Origin: Streptomyces viridochromogenes DSM 40736
GTDB taxonomy: Bacteria > Actinomycetota > Actinomycetes > Streptomycetales > Streptomycetaceae
DNA: 64,000 nt
Direction: 5' to 3'
NCBI RefSeq assembly: GCF_000158955.1
Contig: NZ_GG657757.1
Coordinates: 8,589,263-8,653,262 of the forward strand
Under the pieces are notes generated by a model. That model was not told where the DNA came from, made no database searches, and worked only from the letters and a program-made list of their open reading frames with translations. Positions 8,549-17,100 of this stretch are shown here, in pieces; the stretch's first letter is position 1, and each line of letters starts with the position of its first letter. The translations under genes were made by a program, and so were the position numbers.

Positions 8549-10192
8549 TCATGGGATCTGGGCCGGAACAATGATCAGCTTGTCGGCGATTGCGCCGTTG
8601 TCCAGGAGGACGACGTCTGCGGCTGTGACACGGAAGCCAGCTTTGGAAAGGATGCTCGCGTACTCGCCGGTCCCTAGAACGTGCTCGGCCCGCAGTGAGG
8701 TGGTCAAGTCGAGTACCTCGGCGGCGTCCTTTGCCCCGCGGCCGGTGCCGAAAGTGATCTCGAGCAGGTCGAAGCGCACCATGCGGTTGGGGCTGACGCG
8801 GACCGAGGTCTCGATGAACAGCGCACGCTGGGTCTGGCCCCGCAGAGAATCAAGGAAGCGGCGTGTCAGGACTCCGCGGACGAAGGGTAGAGCGCGTCCC
8901 CCTCGGGCGATCTTGATCGTCGCGGGGTAGATCGTGCGCTGGAACTTGTAGCCGGCGCGGCGGCGGACCTCGCGCGACAGGCTGGAGAAGACACGTCCTT
9001 CGACCTTGGCCTGCTGGGCTTGCTCCCACGCGGCGTCTTGGCGTTCCCAAGCTGCGGCTGTACGAGCGTCGACGGGTTCACAGTAGAGATCGTCCGGTGC
9101 CGGCTGAGGATCCCCGGAGGGTCGGCCGCGCTGGCCTCCCACGTTGTCATCGGGATCGAATTCGCTCAATGGATCCCGCTGACCGGTGCTGCCTTGACGG
9201 CCGCCACGGCCTGGGCGGCTCTCCGTACCTTCGCTGCTGCGCGGCGGCCGACTGAAGACGACTGTCGAACTGATGCCGCCGACGACCACGAGCTGCTCGA
9301 GTACCTGCTGCCAGCCGAACATGCGGATGGCCGGCAGCGTGAGCGCACGTGTGCCGCTCAGCGCGATCGCGCCGCCGGCCAGGGGCGGGCCTCCTCCTCT
9401 GCCCCCCGACAGTGCCGCGACCCCCAGCTCGTAGACACCGTAGGTGAGCATCGCGGCGTCCAGCACGTTGATCACCTTGCGGACCCACGGTGCCCACTCA
9501 CGCGCCTTTGCCTCCAGCCGCTCAAATGCTGTCCTGGTCGTTGTCAGCGCAGGCTGGACGGCTGAGAGCGTCTGCCCGAGCAACTCGCTCCGGCGGCCCT
9601 CCAGCACGCCCAGAGCATTGCGCAAGACCGGATCGGTAACCGTCTCGATCACCTGCAGCGACAGTTGACGCAGCTGCGTCGACGGGATGCCGGCCCAGAA
9701 CAACGCATAGAGGGCCGTTGCGACGTTTGTATCCCAGCGCACTGCGTCGGTGGCCACGACGCAGGCGTAGAGGACATCGGCCAGGCGGCGGCGCAACTGC
9801 GGGTTGTCGGGTGCTGCGCCATAGGCCGAGAGCGCTTGGCGCGCTGTGTCGAGCGCCAGGCGCAGAAACTTCTGATGCCGCTCGGTAGGCTGACGGACCA
9901 GTTGGTCGAAGCCGTCGAATACCTGGCTGTCCATTGTGCCGAGGCCGAAGAAGGACCGCGCTAGGGCGGAAACCGACCGTTCCATGTCCTGGCGGCCCGC
10001 CCACTCGCTGGAGATCGCGTCGCGCTCGGCGTCCAGGCGAGTAAGGATCTGCGCGGCAGCGTGGACGATTGTCTGGTCGACTGCCATGAGGCCGAGGGGC
10101 CTCGCTGGCGGTCCGGCCGGGGGAGGTTGACCGGCCGACGTGTCGGACGCGACTGCGGGGGTGGGCAGTGAATGCCCCGCTGGGTCAGCCAC
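8549..10192 (-). CDS. Uncharacterised membrane-associated protein, partner of the upstream 918-aa protein
   Basis: About 547 aa from GTG at 10192, which overlaps the stop of the upstream gene by 8 bases; alternative starts are 10252 and ATG 10087. Residues about 40-260 are helical (LTRLDAERDAISSEWAGRQD; LRRRLADVLYACVVATDAV). A hydrophobic stretch follows (AAMLTYGVYELGVAALSG and LEQLVVVGGISSTVVF), then a charged linker. The C-terminal domain has FQRTIYPATIKIARGGRA, VRFDLLEITFGTG and AEVLDLTTS..H..GTGEY. The last block recalls nuclease-fold modules ending in a D-[LI]-T-T strand, but no certain PD-(D/E)xK triad is visible. I recognise no named family. Overlap with the 918-aa gene implies translational coupling and a joint function. 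Confidence 0.75.
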   Translation of the reverse strand: MADPAGHSLPTPAVASDTSAGQPPPAGPPARPLGLMAVDQTIVHAAAQILTRLDAERDAISSEWAGRQDMERSVSALARSFFGLGTMDSQVFDGFDQLVRQPTERHQKFLRLALDTARQALSAYGAAPDNPQLRRRLADVLYACVVATDAVRWDTNVATALYALFWAGIPSTQLRQLSLQVIETVTDPVLRNALGVLEGRRSELLGQTLSAVQPALTTTRTAFERLEAKAREWAPWVRKVINVLDAAMLTYGVYELGVAALSGGRGGGPPLAGGAIALSGTRALTLPAIRMFGWQQVLEQLVVVGGISSTVVFSRPPRSSEGTESRPGRGGRQGSTGQRDPLSEFDPDDNVGGQRGRPSGDPQPAPDDLYCEPVDARTAAAWERQDAAWEQAQQAKVEGRVFSSLSREVRRRAGYKFQRTIYPATIKIARGGRALPFVRGVLTRRFLDSLRGQTQRALFIETSVRVSPNRMVRFDLLEITFGTGRGAKDAAEVLDLTTSLRAEHVLGTGEYASILSKAGFRVTAADVVLLDNGAIADKLIIVPAQIP

Positions 10193-12941
10193 CGTCGGGG
10201 CAGATCTTGACGGTCGGCTCGTGAGGAGCGGCACCGAGGCGGGCCATGGCATTGGCGGGCAGGTCGCTGCCCGAATCGAGCCACTGCAGCGACGTCGGAA
10301 GGGCGACCTCCCAGCTCTCGCCCGGGATGCCGTCGGCTGGCGGCATCAACTGGTCGCGGATCTCCTGGGCGATCGACACGTACAGGGGGTTGTCAGGTAC
10401 GGGGGCGCACGAGGCGCCCAGCCACGGTTGGCGGTACAACAGCCAGTGCTTGACGGCTGCTGAGAAGCCAGGGCGCACAGGCACCACTACTCGGGCGGAA
10501 CCTGATCGCAGAAACTGCCCCAGTTGTGGGTCGACGGTTTCCAGGTCAGAGAGCCGCGCCCATCGGTCACGGTCAGCCCAGTAGTACGGGTAGCAGACCC
10601 ACGAAAGGTTCGACCACTCCAGGCACTGCTCAAGGAACTGGATCTCGGGAGCGGTCGCCAGCGCGGCGGCGATGTCGATATCGGGTGTGATGTCGTCCGT
10701 GGTGTCGGCCGACGATGGCTGGACGCGCACCGCGGGGCGTCCTTGGAACGGTGATTCACCGAGCAGCCAGGACACTACGTGCCGTCGCAGCTCGGCGCGG
10801 ATCATCTCGTCGTGCCGCACGGGCGAGCGTTCGGCCAGAGCACCGATCGCCTTGCCCGACCTCGCCTGCTCGGCGCGCCACTCGCGCACCCAGAGATCGT
10901 ACGCGGTCCGTAGACCGTCATAGACGTCCTGACGCCAGGCGGCTCGCGCCTGCTCTGTCACGGCGCAAGTGGCCTCCACCGTCACCGTTCCCGATGCCGC
11001 TCCGGTGAGTGTGGCGGCGATGGGCAGTTTCACGGAGACGGGCGGCGTCAGCGCGGATACAGGCGTGGTGTGGTGCAGGTGGGCATCGAGATACTGCGGG
11101 TGAGAACTTGAAGTCCCCGTGGACTGGATCGTATTCGTGTTCGCCGCGTCAGGGCCGGGCTGCTGCACGAAGAAGAGCTGGTCGCCGACGGCGACTGAAC
11201 CGGTGATGGTGTGGAAGCGCTCGAGGTCTTCCCACCCCACGCTGCTGGAATACTCGCGTCGCCACCATCCGTGGATCGGGGTGGCGTCGATCTTGACGAT
11301 GACCTGCGTGGCGGCATAGCCGGCGGGAATCGCCAGCTCTTGGCGCTCGCCGATCGAGTTCGCGTTCCACAGAGTGGTCGAGTTGCTGGGTAGGGGCTCG
11401 GGGGAGCGGATGGTGAACGACTGGGAGACGCCGATGCTGGCCTCCATAGGCTCCGGCAGGCCTGTCGCGCCGAACTTGGCTGCCAGCTGTAGGTAGTTAT
11501 CGGGAGTGATGCCTTCGAGCGGCAACTCGAACCGGTCGGGCGGCTGGGGTACGGTGCCCTGATCGTCCTGAGGACGACTGAGCTGAGTAAGCAGGAAGCG
11601 GCCGGGCTCGGGTATCTCGAACTCGAGCTGCAACCGGTCGGGATAGCGCCAAATCTGAAATCGGTCGACGCGGTTGACCCAGCGGTAGATGCCACGAACG
11701 TGCTCATCGCCGGTGTTGTCGATCTCGTGGCGGGCAACATCAGTGACCCGGGTGAGCGAACGCTGAACACGCTCGGTGCGTGTCCGAGACTCGATGCGCG
11801 TCGCGGCGCGGGCGACGGCACGTTTGGTCACGTCGGTGGCGCGGGTCGTCGCCTCTTCGAGGCTGAAGTCTGCAGAGAAACCGGCGGAGACGTCGAGCTT
11901 GGTCGGGCCGTATTGTCCTGAGGCGTCCACCTGACCGTCGGCGCGGAGCGCGAGATCCATCTGGCGGCGGGTCTCCTCGCGAAACGACGACTCCTCGGAT
12001 GTCTCCGAGGACGTCTCGGTGACCGAGGTGACATCCGCGGCGCTGAGCTCCGTGTTCTCCCGTTCGTCGACGCGTGTGAGGCGCTGCAGGTGTGACTCGT
12101 GTGCTAGTACATTTCGAATGTCGGCGATCTCGCCGGCGACGTAGCACCGCCACTCCTGACGGATGACGAACAGGTCGCTCACGCAGGCGCGGCGGACAAG
12201 CTTCACTTGCGGCTCCGGCAACACCCTGGGAAAGGGCGGGTCCGGCATCAGTAGTACACGGCGGGCGAGGAGGCGGAAGGTCTTCTCAGGGCTCAGTGGC
12301 TGTTGAAGGGCTGAGCGGCGTTCTACCAGGCCGAGCACGAGCATGAGCCGTGTCAGACGCTGGGCCAGCTCGCCTCGGGTGGGGATGAGGAGAGCGGCCG
12401 CTATGGAGTCCACTATGCGCATCCATGCCGCAGAGAAGGAGTAAGCGAAACGCTGTCGGTCTTCGAGCGCCCAGGCAAGCACCTCGGAATCGGGAGCGTC
12501 GGGCGGAACGTCAACACGGATCGCTGCGCGTGTCTCGCGGGCAAGCCAGGCGTCGAGGTGATCAGCCTCGGGCCGATGATCACACGTAACGAGCCAGCGG
12601 TCGAGGCGGCCAATCAGAGCGAGCACCGGCTGCGCGGGGAGCGGGGCGCCACTCTCCGAGAATGCTCCGTAGGGATCCAATCCGTGGGCGAGGGCATTCT
12701 CGTTGACCGCTTGTTCATCATTGCTGAGGTACGACTCTGCCAATGACTGGGCGGTGGTGGCACGCTCGTTGGCGTCCCCGATGGCGGCGGCCTCGATGAG
12801 CTGTTCCAGGAAAGAGCCTCCGCCCCAGTGACGACTGTCCTCGGCCGGGCCTTCGTCCCACACTGTTGGCATCGTGGCATCCGAATCGGGCTCGGCGCGA
12901 CGTGGCGAGCGGACGGCAGAAAACGAATAGAGCTCTGGCAA
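10185..12941 (-). CDS. Large uncharacterised protein, 918 aa, first gene of a two-gene cassette
   Basis: TTG start at 12941 with an excellent GGGGAGG seven bases upstream. The order of regions is: an all-helical domain (1-260), VIRQEWRCYVAGEIADIRNV near 265, and an acidic Ser/Thr linker (ELSAADVTSVTETSSETSEE). Next comes a helical segment ending GIYRWVNRVDRFQIWRYPDR near 425, and a beta-rich middle. The C-terminal block has WSNLSWVCYPYYWADRDRW, ARVVVPVRPGF, DNPLYVSIAQEI and WEVALPTSL. I recall a similar C-terminal block and GEIA-x-I-x-NVL motif in large uncharacterised proteins from diverse bacteria, but no function is established. There is no signal peptide. It is cotranscribed with the 547-aa protein. 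Confidence 0.8.
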   Translation of the reverse strand: MPELYSFSAVRSPRRAEPDSDATMPTVWDEGPAEDSRHWGGGSFLEQLIEAAAIGDANERATTAQSLAESYLSNDEQAVNENALAHGLDPYGAFSESGAPLPAQPVLALIGRLDRWLVTCDHRPEADHLDAWLARETRAAIRVDVPPDAPDSEVLAWALEDRQRFAYSFSAAWMRIVDSIAAALLIPTRGELAQRLTRLMLVLGLVERRSALQQPLSPEKTFRLLARRVLLMPDPPFPRVLPEPQVKLVRRACVSDLFVIRQEWRCYVAGEIADIRNVLAHESHLQRLTRVDERENTELSAADVTSVTETSSETSEESSFREETRRQMDLALRADGQVDASGQYGPTKLDVSAGFSADFSLEEATTRATDVTKRAVARAATRIESRTRTERVQRSLTRVTDVARHEIDNTGDEHVRGIYRWVNRVDRFQIWRYPDRLQLEFEIPEPGRFLLTQLSRPQDDQGTVPQPPDRFELPLEGITPDNYLQLAAKFGATGLPEPMEASIGVSQSFTIRSPEPLPSNSTTLWNANSIGERQELAIPAGYAATQVIVKIDATPIHGWWRREYSSSVGWEDLERFHTITGSVAVGDQLFFVQQPGPDAANTNTIQSTGTSSSHPQYLDAHLHHTTPVSALTPPVSVKLPIAATLTGAASGTVTVEATCAVTEQARAAWRQDVYDGLRTAYDLWVREWRAEQARSGKAIGALAERSPVRHDEMIRAELRRHVVSWLLGESPFQGRPAVRVQPSSADTTDDITPDIDIAAALATAPEIQFLEQCLEWSNLSWVCYPYYWADRDRWARLSDLETVDPQLGQFLRSGSARVVVPVRPGFSAAVKHWLLYRQPWLGASCAPVPDNPLYVSIAQEIRDQLMPPADGIPGESWEVALPTSLQWLDSGSDLPANAMARLGAAPHEPTVKICPDGG

Positions 12942-13509
12942 GGATTGCCTCCCCTAGGACAGCTTCAACCGGCCTTGCATACGAGAACCCGACTGTTCTG
13001 CATTGGCCGCCATCAGATACTCTGCGCGCGCCGACAATGCGCACGCGTTGGTGGGTCGAAAATGACGAATTCCATCGACGGTGCCACTGGTAACGGAAAG
13101 CTGAAATGCCGGTCTTCCGTCGCTCCAGGTCGCCGACGCGCGACTTCGATTCCTCTCCTAGGTGCGGGCCGGGTTCAATATAGTCCCGCGCCCTCGAGAG
13201 GCCAAGTCCCTCGAGCGTCTCAGCTGCAAGTGGTTCTCTTGGATGCTTGAGTGAAAGAAGCGAACCCCTGCGCGGCACCACAATTAAAAGAACCCGAGCT
13301 TGCAGATAAGAATTGCAATGCGAACGGATGCACGAAAGGGAGTGTGGTTTCTGGCGCACGAGCAGCCGGGGTAACAGTGATTCCGAGGTATGCCGCCCCG
13401 CAGACGACTGGGTCACCAGGTTTGGTAAACGGCAGGAGATCGCCCCCGCACACCGCCCACGTCGACGGTCTCACCAGCTCCCGCGCGCGCCACGGGGTCC
13501 ATCTGTGCC
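12942..13509. other. Long non-coding upstream region
   Basis: About 570 bases upstream of the 918-aa gene. Parts are less GC-rich than the surroundings (for example around 13270-13330), which fits promoter DNA or acquired sequence. Frames here show no third-position GC bias. Apart from the ribosome-binding site of the 918-aa gene at about 12950 I see no definable element. Confidence 0.4.
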
Positions 13510-13770
13510 CGCGACGTCCCTCTCCCGCCTCGGCATCGACGTCCGTGTCGGGATCGGTACGTCCATCACGGTCGCCGCCACCGCCTCCGAACAGATCGAG
13601 GCGCCGGGCGGTGTGCTGGCCATTGACCCCGACCAGACCACCGCGTGGCCGGCCACCCTCCCGGTGGAAGCCCTCCACGGCATACGGCGTACACAGCGTC
13701 GGCCTGCTCGCTGCCATCCCGCTCGCCACTGTCCAGCGCCTCCTCGGTGGCCGGGCCGCTGGTAGCCGGG
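13510..13770 (+). pseudogene. Y-family DNA polymerase (DinB-type) fragment
   Basis: One frame reads RLGIDVRVGIGTSITVAATA, then GGVLAIDPDQTTAW and LPVEALHGIRRTQ. The continuation one frame over is AYGVHSVGLLAAIPLATVQR followed by LLGGRA. This matches the end of the palm and the helix-hairpin-helix thumb of Streptomyces Y-family polymerases (LPVxxLHGVGP..., YGIxTVGxLA). The catalytic N-terminus and the little-finger domain are absent and a frameshift lies near 13690, so it is a relic. Confidence 0.55.
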
Positions 13771-13797
13771 GCGCGGTTTGTCGGTCGGGGTCGTAGC

Positions 13798-14003
13798 TCA
13801 GTGGCTGGCCAGGGCGACCAGACTGGTGGCCATCGCGTTGATCGGTGTGAGCGTGGCCGCGAGGGGACGGCTGCGCGGGTGAGTGAGGTCGGGTGGCTTG
13901 CGTTATCGCGGCGGGCAAGGTAGCCGGCGGCAGCACCGGTCAGGGCGGCGATGATACCGGCGAGGGCGCAGACGATCAGGATGACGGCAGTTCGGTCGCT
14001 CAC
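13798..14003 (-). pseudogene. Frameshifted small membrane protein
   Basis: GTG start at 14003 with GGAAGG upstream. The protein opens with a hydrophobic helix (VILIVCALAGIIAALTGAAA) followed by GYLARRDNASHPTSLTRAA, matching a very common 65-70 aa Streptomyces membrane protein (helix, LARxDGAxxPxALxRA, second helix). The second helix (LAATLTPINAMATSLVAL) lies in another frame, so one base is missing or extra near 13868. The stop is at 13798. Confidence 0.5.
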
Positions 14004-14128
14004 GATGCTTCCTTCCACATGTCAGCGCTGCGGTGCTGGATGAGCCACTGTCGTCGGCAGGTCGTTCACCATGGTGCCGGTGAACGAAGATGGACATGGC
14101 CGAACAACACCGGTAGGGGCGGCGGGTT

Positions 14129-14584
14129 GTGCGTGGTTCGAGGGGCGGGGAGCGTGCAGAACAGGGGGACGCGTCGGTAGAACGGGCGCGGCTTGAGGCT
14201 GGTCTGGTGCAGGCGGGTCTGACGAAGACTCAGCTGGCCGGCGTTGCGGGGTTGGGACGCACGGTGGTCAGCGAGGCGTTCAGTTCTCTAAAGCCGGTGT
14301 CTTCGGCACATACGGTGGCCGCTCTCGCACGCGTTCTCCGTCGGGACGCTAAGGAGCTGTTGGACCTGCGTACTGCGGCAGTCGGCCCGAAGCAGGCGGG
14401 CGCCGACGGGCTGGGGCGGCTTATCGATCAGTGCGACCCGCACGATCTGGAGGTTCACCCAGCCATCGATGCTCCGCCCAGCACCGGTCCTAGGGCCTGT
14501 CTGATGGGTCAGTCGCCGGACCCGCTGGACGGTTCCTGGGAGACGACCGTCGTTATTGAGCGGCTTGGAAGCGGGCTGGAGTAG
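14129..14584 (+). CDS. Truncated helix-turn-helix protein
   Basis: The segment ARLEAGLVQAGLTKTQLAGV followed by GRTVVSEAFSSLKPVSSAHT is a Cro/XRE-like helix-turn-helix that in Streptomyces normally forms the N-terminus of larger multidomain proteins. Homology appears to stop at about residue 110 (HDLEVHPAIDA). The tail after that reads antisense through the end of the convergent Lrp gene, so the original C-terminal domain is gone. The frame is open but the product is probably a remnant. No clear ribosome-binding site precedes the GTG at 14129. Confidence 0.4.
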   Translation: MRGSRGGERAEQGDASVERARLEAGLVQAGLTKTQLAGVAGLGRTVVSEAFSSLKPVSSAHTVAALARVLRRDAKELLDLRTAAVGPKQAGADGLGRLIDQCDPHDLEVHPAIDAPPSTGPRACLMGQSPDPLDGSWETTVVIERLGSGLE

Positions 14585-14991
14585 ACGACGCTCGTGGTGA
14601 CGGAGCCCAGAGCAGCGATGCGGCCCGTGGTGCGTTCCAGGTCGCGCATCGAGCGAGCCACAACCTTGAGGACGAAGCAGTCCTCGCCCGTTACATGGTG
14701 GGCCTCCACGATCTCGGGTGTGGTGTCGAGCAGGTCGTGGAACGGCTTGTAGTTGCCAGTGGGGTAGCGGAGGCGGACGAAAGCAAGGATGTCGAGCCCC
14801 AGGGCCTCGGGGCTCACGACGGCGGAGTAGCCGGAGACGACCCCGCACTCCTCCAGCCGTCGGACTCGTTCAGTAACGGCGCTCGGCGACATGGAGACGC
14901 TACGGGCCAACTCGGCATAGCTGGCACGCCCGTTGCGTTGGAGGGCTTCCAGGATGCGCATATCGGTAGCGTCAAGGGGATCAGCGGCCAT
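14509..14991 (-). CDS. Lrp/AsnC family transcriptional regulator
   Basis: 160 aa, standard length. The N-terminal winged helix has LDATDMRILEALQRNGRASY, AELARSVSMSPSAVTERVRR and LEECGVVSGYSAVV. The C-terminal RAM ligand domain (about 70-145) includes HHVTGEDCFVLKVVARSM. Lrp-type proteins bind amino acids and control metabolism or export. It is divergent from a rhodanese gene with a 94-base spacer, which is a likely target. The last 15 residues are low complexity. Confidence 0.92.
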   Translation of the reverse strand: MAADPLDATDMRILEALQRNGRASYAELARSVSMSPSAVTERVRRLEECGVVSGYSAVVSPEALGLDILAFVRLRYPTGNYKPFHDLLDTTPEIVEAHHVTGEDCFVLKVVARSMRDLERTTGRIAALGSVTTSVVYSSPLPSRSITTVVSQEPSSGSGD

Positions 14992-15085
14992 AGCCGATAA
15001 TTACCACGGAGTCCACGGCGAACGGCGAGTAGGGCCGTGGATCGTGAGTTCCGGAGGAAGGGGCGGGGAGCATAGCGTCCAGGGC

Positions 15086-15559
15086 ATGACCAAGACCCAG
15101 ATCAGCGCCGCCCTTCGGGTGCCGCCGGCGGCACCCGCCGAGGCGACCGCCTTCTTCATCGCACGCCTCGCCTTCCAGGCAGATGTGTCCGATGTCCATG
15201 CCTCGCTGGAGTCCGGCGACCCGGGCTTCGTGCTCGTCGACTCGCGGGGAGATGCCGCGTGGACGCAAGGGCGTGTGCCGGGAGCGGTGCACCTGCCCAC
15301 CGCCGAGATCCCGGAGCGCGCCGCGAGCCTGTTGGATCCGGCCGTTCCAGTCATCACGTACTGCTGGGGGCCCGGCTGTGACGGCGCGACCCGTGCTGCG
15401 CTCGCCCTTGCCCAGCTCGGCTATCGCGTCAAGGAGATGATCGGCGGGATCGAGTACTGGATTCGCGAAGGGCTACCCGTCGAGGGGGCGGACGGGGTTG
15501 AGCGGCGGGCGGTCGACCCGTTGACGGCACCGGTCGACGCCGCCCACTGCGCTTGCTAG
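15086..15559 (+). CDS. Rhodanese-like domain protein
   Basis: 157 aa. The rhodanese fold spans about residues 32-140: FVLVDSRGDAAWTQGRVPGA then VHLPTAEI is the CH2A block, and the active-site loop is TYCWGPGCDGATRAA with the catalytic Cys at YC. Such single-domain proteins carry sulfane sulfur on the Cys. The start is ATG at 15086; a longer upstream frame looks non-coding. The gene is transcribed away from the Lrp/AsnC regulator, which may control it. Confidence 0.88.
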   Translation: MTKTQISAALRVPPAAPAEATAFFIARLAFQADVSDVHASLESGDPGFVLVDSRGDAAWTQGRVPGAVHLPTAEIPERAASLLDPAVPVITYCWGPGCDGATRAALALAQLGYRVKEMIGGIEYWIREGLPVEGADGVERRAVDPLTAPVDAAHCAC

Positions 15560-15560
15560 C

Positions 15561-15710
15561 CCCGGGGGAGAAGTCCCCGGGGCCCGGCATATGGAGTCGT
15601 GGTGCTCAACGACGCGCGGGCCAGGTGGCATGCGGTGGCCGGCCGTGGTTCCTCCAGCACTTCGGCGGCCTTCCGCGCGATCTTCGCGACGTGCGGCGGC
15701 AGGTGGCTTT
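15561..15710. repeat. Dispersed non-coding repeat, copy with both halves
   Basis: The first half (15561-15612, ending GGAGTCGTGGTGCTCAACGA) recurs with a few changes at about 41885-41945. The second half (15631-15680, beginning around GCGGTGGCCGG) recurs at 52771-52820 with roughly 43 of 50 bases identical. The second half read on the minus strand gives AEVLEE(P/L)(R/Q)PATA, so it may derive from a short conserved coding or transposon-associated segment. No transposase is attached. Confidence 0.45.
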
Positions 15711-16003
15711 CCAGGGATTCCGATTCGGCTGGCAGCATGCTGACCCCTTGACCTGCCCAGCTGACGGGCCGATCGTGGCCGCCGCGTCACGCCCCACCCT
15801 GAAAGGGAACCTTGCATGTCGCTCTCCCGTGAGCTGCGGTTCAGCTACCAGGTGGGAGGCAGGCTCAGCCCTGCTGGCAGAGATGACCCGCTCCGCGGCA
15901 GGCCATCCAGTTCTGCTGCGGTGCCCGGCACGCCGCGCACGAACTCGTGCTCTGTTGAGGCTCTTTGAACTTCCCCACCCCTGCTCAGCAGTTCTCCGGA
16001 CCT

Positions 16004-16034
16004 GCTCACCTTGGATCCCCACTCCAAGGTGAGC
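16004..16034. terminator. Hairpin, 12-bp perfect stem
   Basis: GCTCACCTTGGA pairs with TCCAAGGTGAGC around a 7-base loop. It lies 70 bases past the 3-prime end of the minus-strand NAD(P)H-binding gene, so it could terminate that transcript or the rhodanese transcript. No U-tract follows, which is usual for Streptomyces terminators. Confidence 0.45.
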
Positions 16035-16106
16035 GAACTGCCCGAGTGCAGTCGACAGTGGGACGTGAAAGCTCGACCAGGGTTGCCGTGGCCGGAGACA
16101 TCGGTC

Positions 16107-16952
16107 TTATCGGAAGGCGGCGATGTGACGCTGAGCCCAGTCGGCGAAGGTGCGGGGCGTGCGGCCGAGGACCTGCTCGACGTCGGGGCTGATGCGCTGT
16201 TCGGCGAGGGTGGGCTCGCCGAGGATGGTCAGCGTGGTCTCGACCACGGGCTCGGGCATGAACTGCAGCATCTGCGCACGGGCCTCGTCGCGGGTCTGCT
16301 CGATGAACCGGACGGGTTCGCCGAGTGCGTCGGCAATCGCCTCGGCCCGCTGACGGGGCGTGTTGAGTGCGGGCCCGGTCAGCTCGTAGATCTGTCCGTC
16401 GTGGCCGTCCTCGCGCAGGACTGCGGCGGCAACCTCGGCGATGTCGTCCGGGTCGATGGTCGGCAGGCCGATGTCGGCGAACGGCGCGGCGACGGTCCTT
16501 CGGGCGCGGACCGACTCGGCCCAGGCGTACGCGTTGGAGTTGAAGCCACCGGGCCGCAGGATCGTCCAGGCCATGCCTGATTGCTGGACGGCGTCCTCGA
16601 TGATGCGTGCCGTACCTCCGTGGGAGGCCGACCGGGGGCGGGTCGCAACTCCTTGGGACGACAGCAGGATGACCCAGCCGACGCCGCCGGCTTTGGCGAC
16701 ATCGAGGATGTCCTGTGGGCTCAGCAGGTGCGCGCTGGGGCCGCCGTTCTGCAGGAACAGCGCGTCGGCTCCGTCGAATACGGGCCGAAGGCTCTTAGGA
16801 TCGACCAGGTCCGCCCGCCGGTACTCGACGTTCTCCGGCACGTCCGCGTCCGAGATCCCCCGGGATGTCGCGGTCACCTGCACACCAGTTGCCGCGAGGG
16901 CCTGCACGAGCGATCGGCCGACGTTGCCGGTTGCCCCCGTCACTACGATCAT
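16107..16952 (-). CDS. NAD(P)H-binding protein, NmrA-like atypical SDR
   Basis: 281 aa from ATG at 16952 with GGGGAG upstream. The Rossmann motif GATGNVG sits at residues 6-12, followed by VEYRRADLVDP and DALFLQNGGPSAH. There is no YxxxK catalytic pair, typical of the NmrA/TMR-type atypical SDR family, which act as quinone or NAD(P)H sensors or reductases. It is divergent from an HxlR regulator, the classic arrangement for a redox- or electrophile-responsive pair. Regulation is probably through the palindrome at 17061-17070. Confidence 0.9.
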   Translation of the reverse strand: MIVVTGATGNVGRSLVQALAATGVQVTATSRGISDADVPENVEYRRADLVDPKSLRPVFDGADALFLQNGGPSAHLLSPQDILDVAKAGGVGWVILLSSQGVATRPRSASHGGTARIIEDAVQQSGMAWTILRPGGFNSNAYAWAESVRARRTVAAPFADIGLPTIDPDDIAEVAAAVLREDGHDGQIYELTGPALNTPRQRAEAIADALGEPVRFIEQTRDEARAQMLQFMPEPVVETTLTILGEPTLAEQRISPDVEQVLGRTPRTFADWAQRHIAAFR

Positions 16953-17060
16953 GAACAACTCCCCTATCAATTCAGCATGGTTGTCGCCACCCGAGCGGGT
17001 GGGACCGTCGTGGAGAGCTGCTCTCCGGGCGACACGGGGACGCTAACATCGTCGATATAG

Positions 17061-17070
17061 TAGGTACCTA
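17061..17070. promoter_or_regulatory. HxlR operator core
   Basis: The perfect palindrome TAGGTACCTA lies in the 148-base divergent spacer, 30 bases before the HxlR start codon. HxlR-family sites commonly have TA-rich GTAC-centred symmetry. Confidence 0.55.
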
Positions 17071-17100
17071 GAGGAAAGTGACTATCTCAAGGGGGTGTAC

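Noticed and set aside
8549..12941. Assigning the two-gene cassette to a contractile injection system
   Set aside because: No sheath, tube, baseplate or AAA+ genes lie nearby; the similarity is only a vague memory of a shared C-terminal block.
13313..13450. DUF397-like reading (FWRTSSRGNSDSEVC)
   Set aside because: Only about 15 residues fit, and the following DUF397 motif is absent.
14495..14530. GGGCCTGTCTGATGG as an insertion-sequence end
   Set aside because: A similar string is common near Streptomyces IS5 elements, but no partner repeat or transposase lies beside it, and it falls at the end of the Lrp gene.
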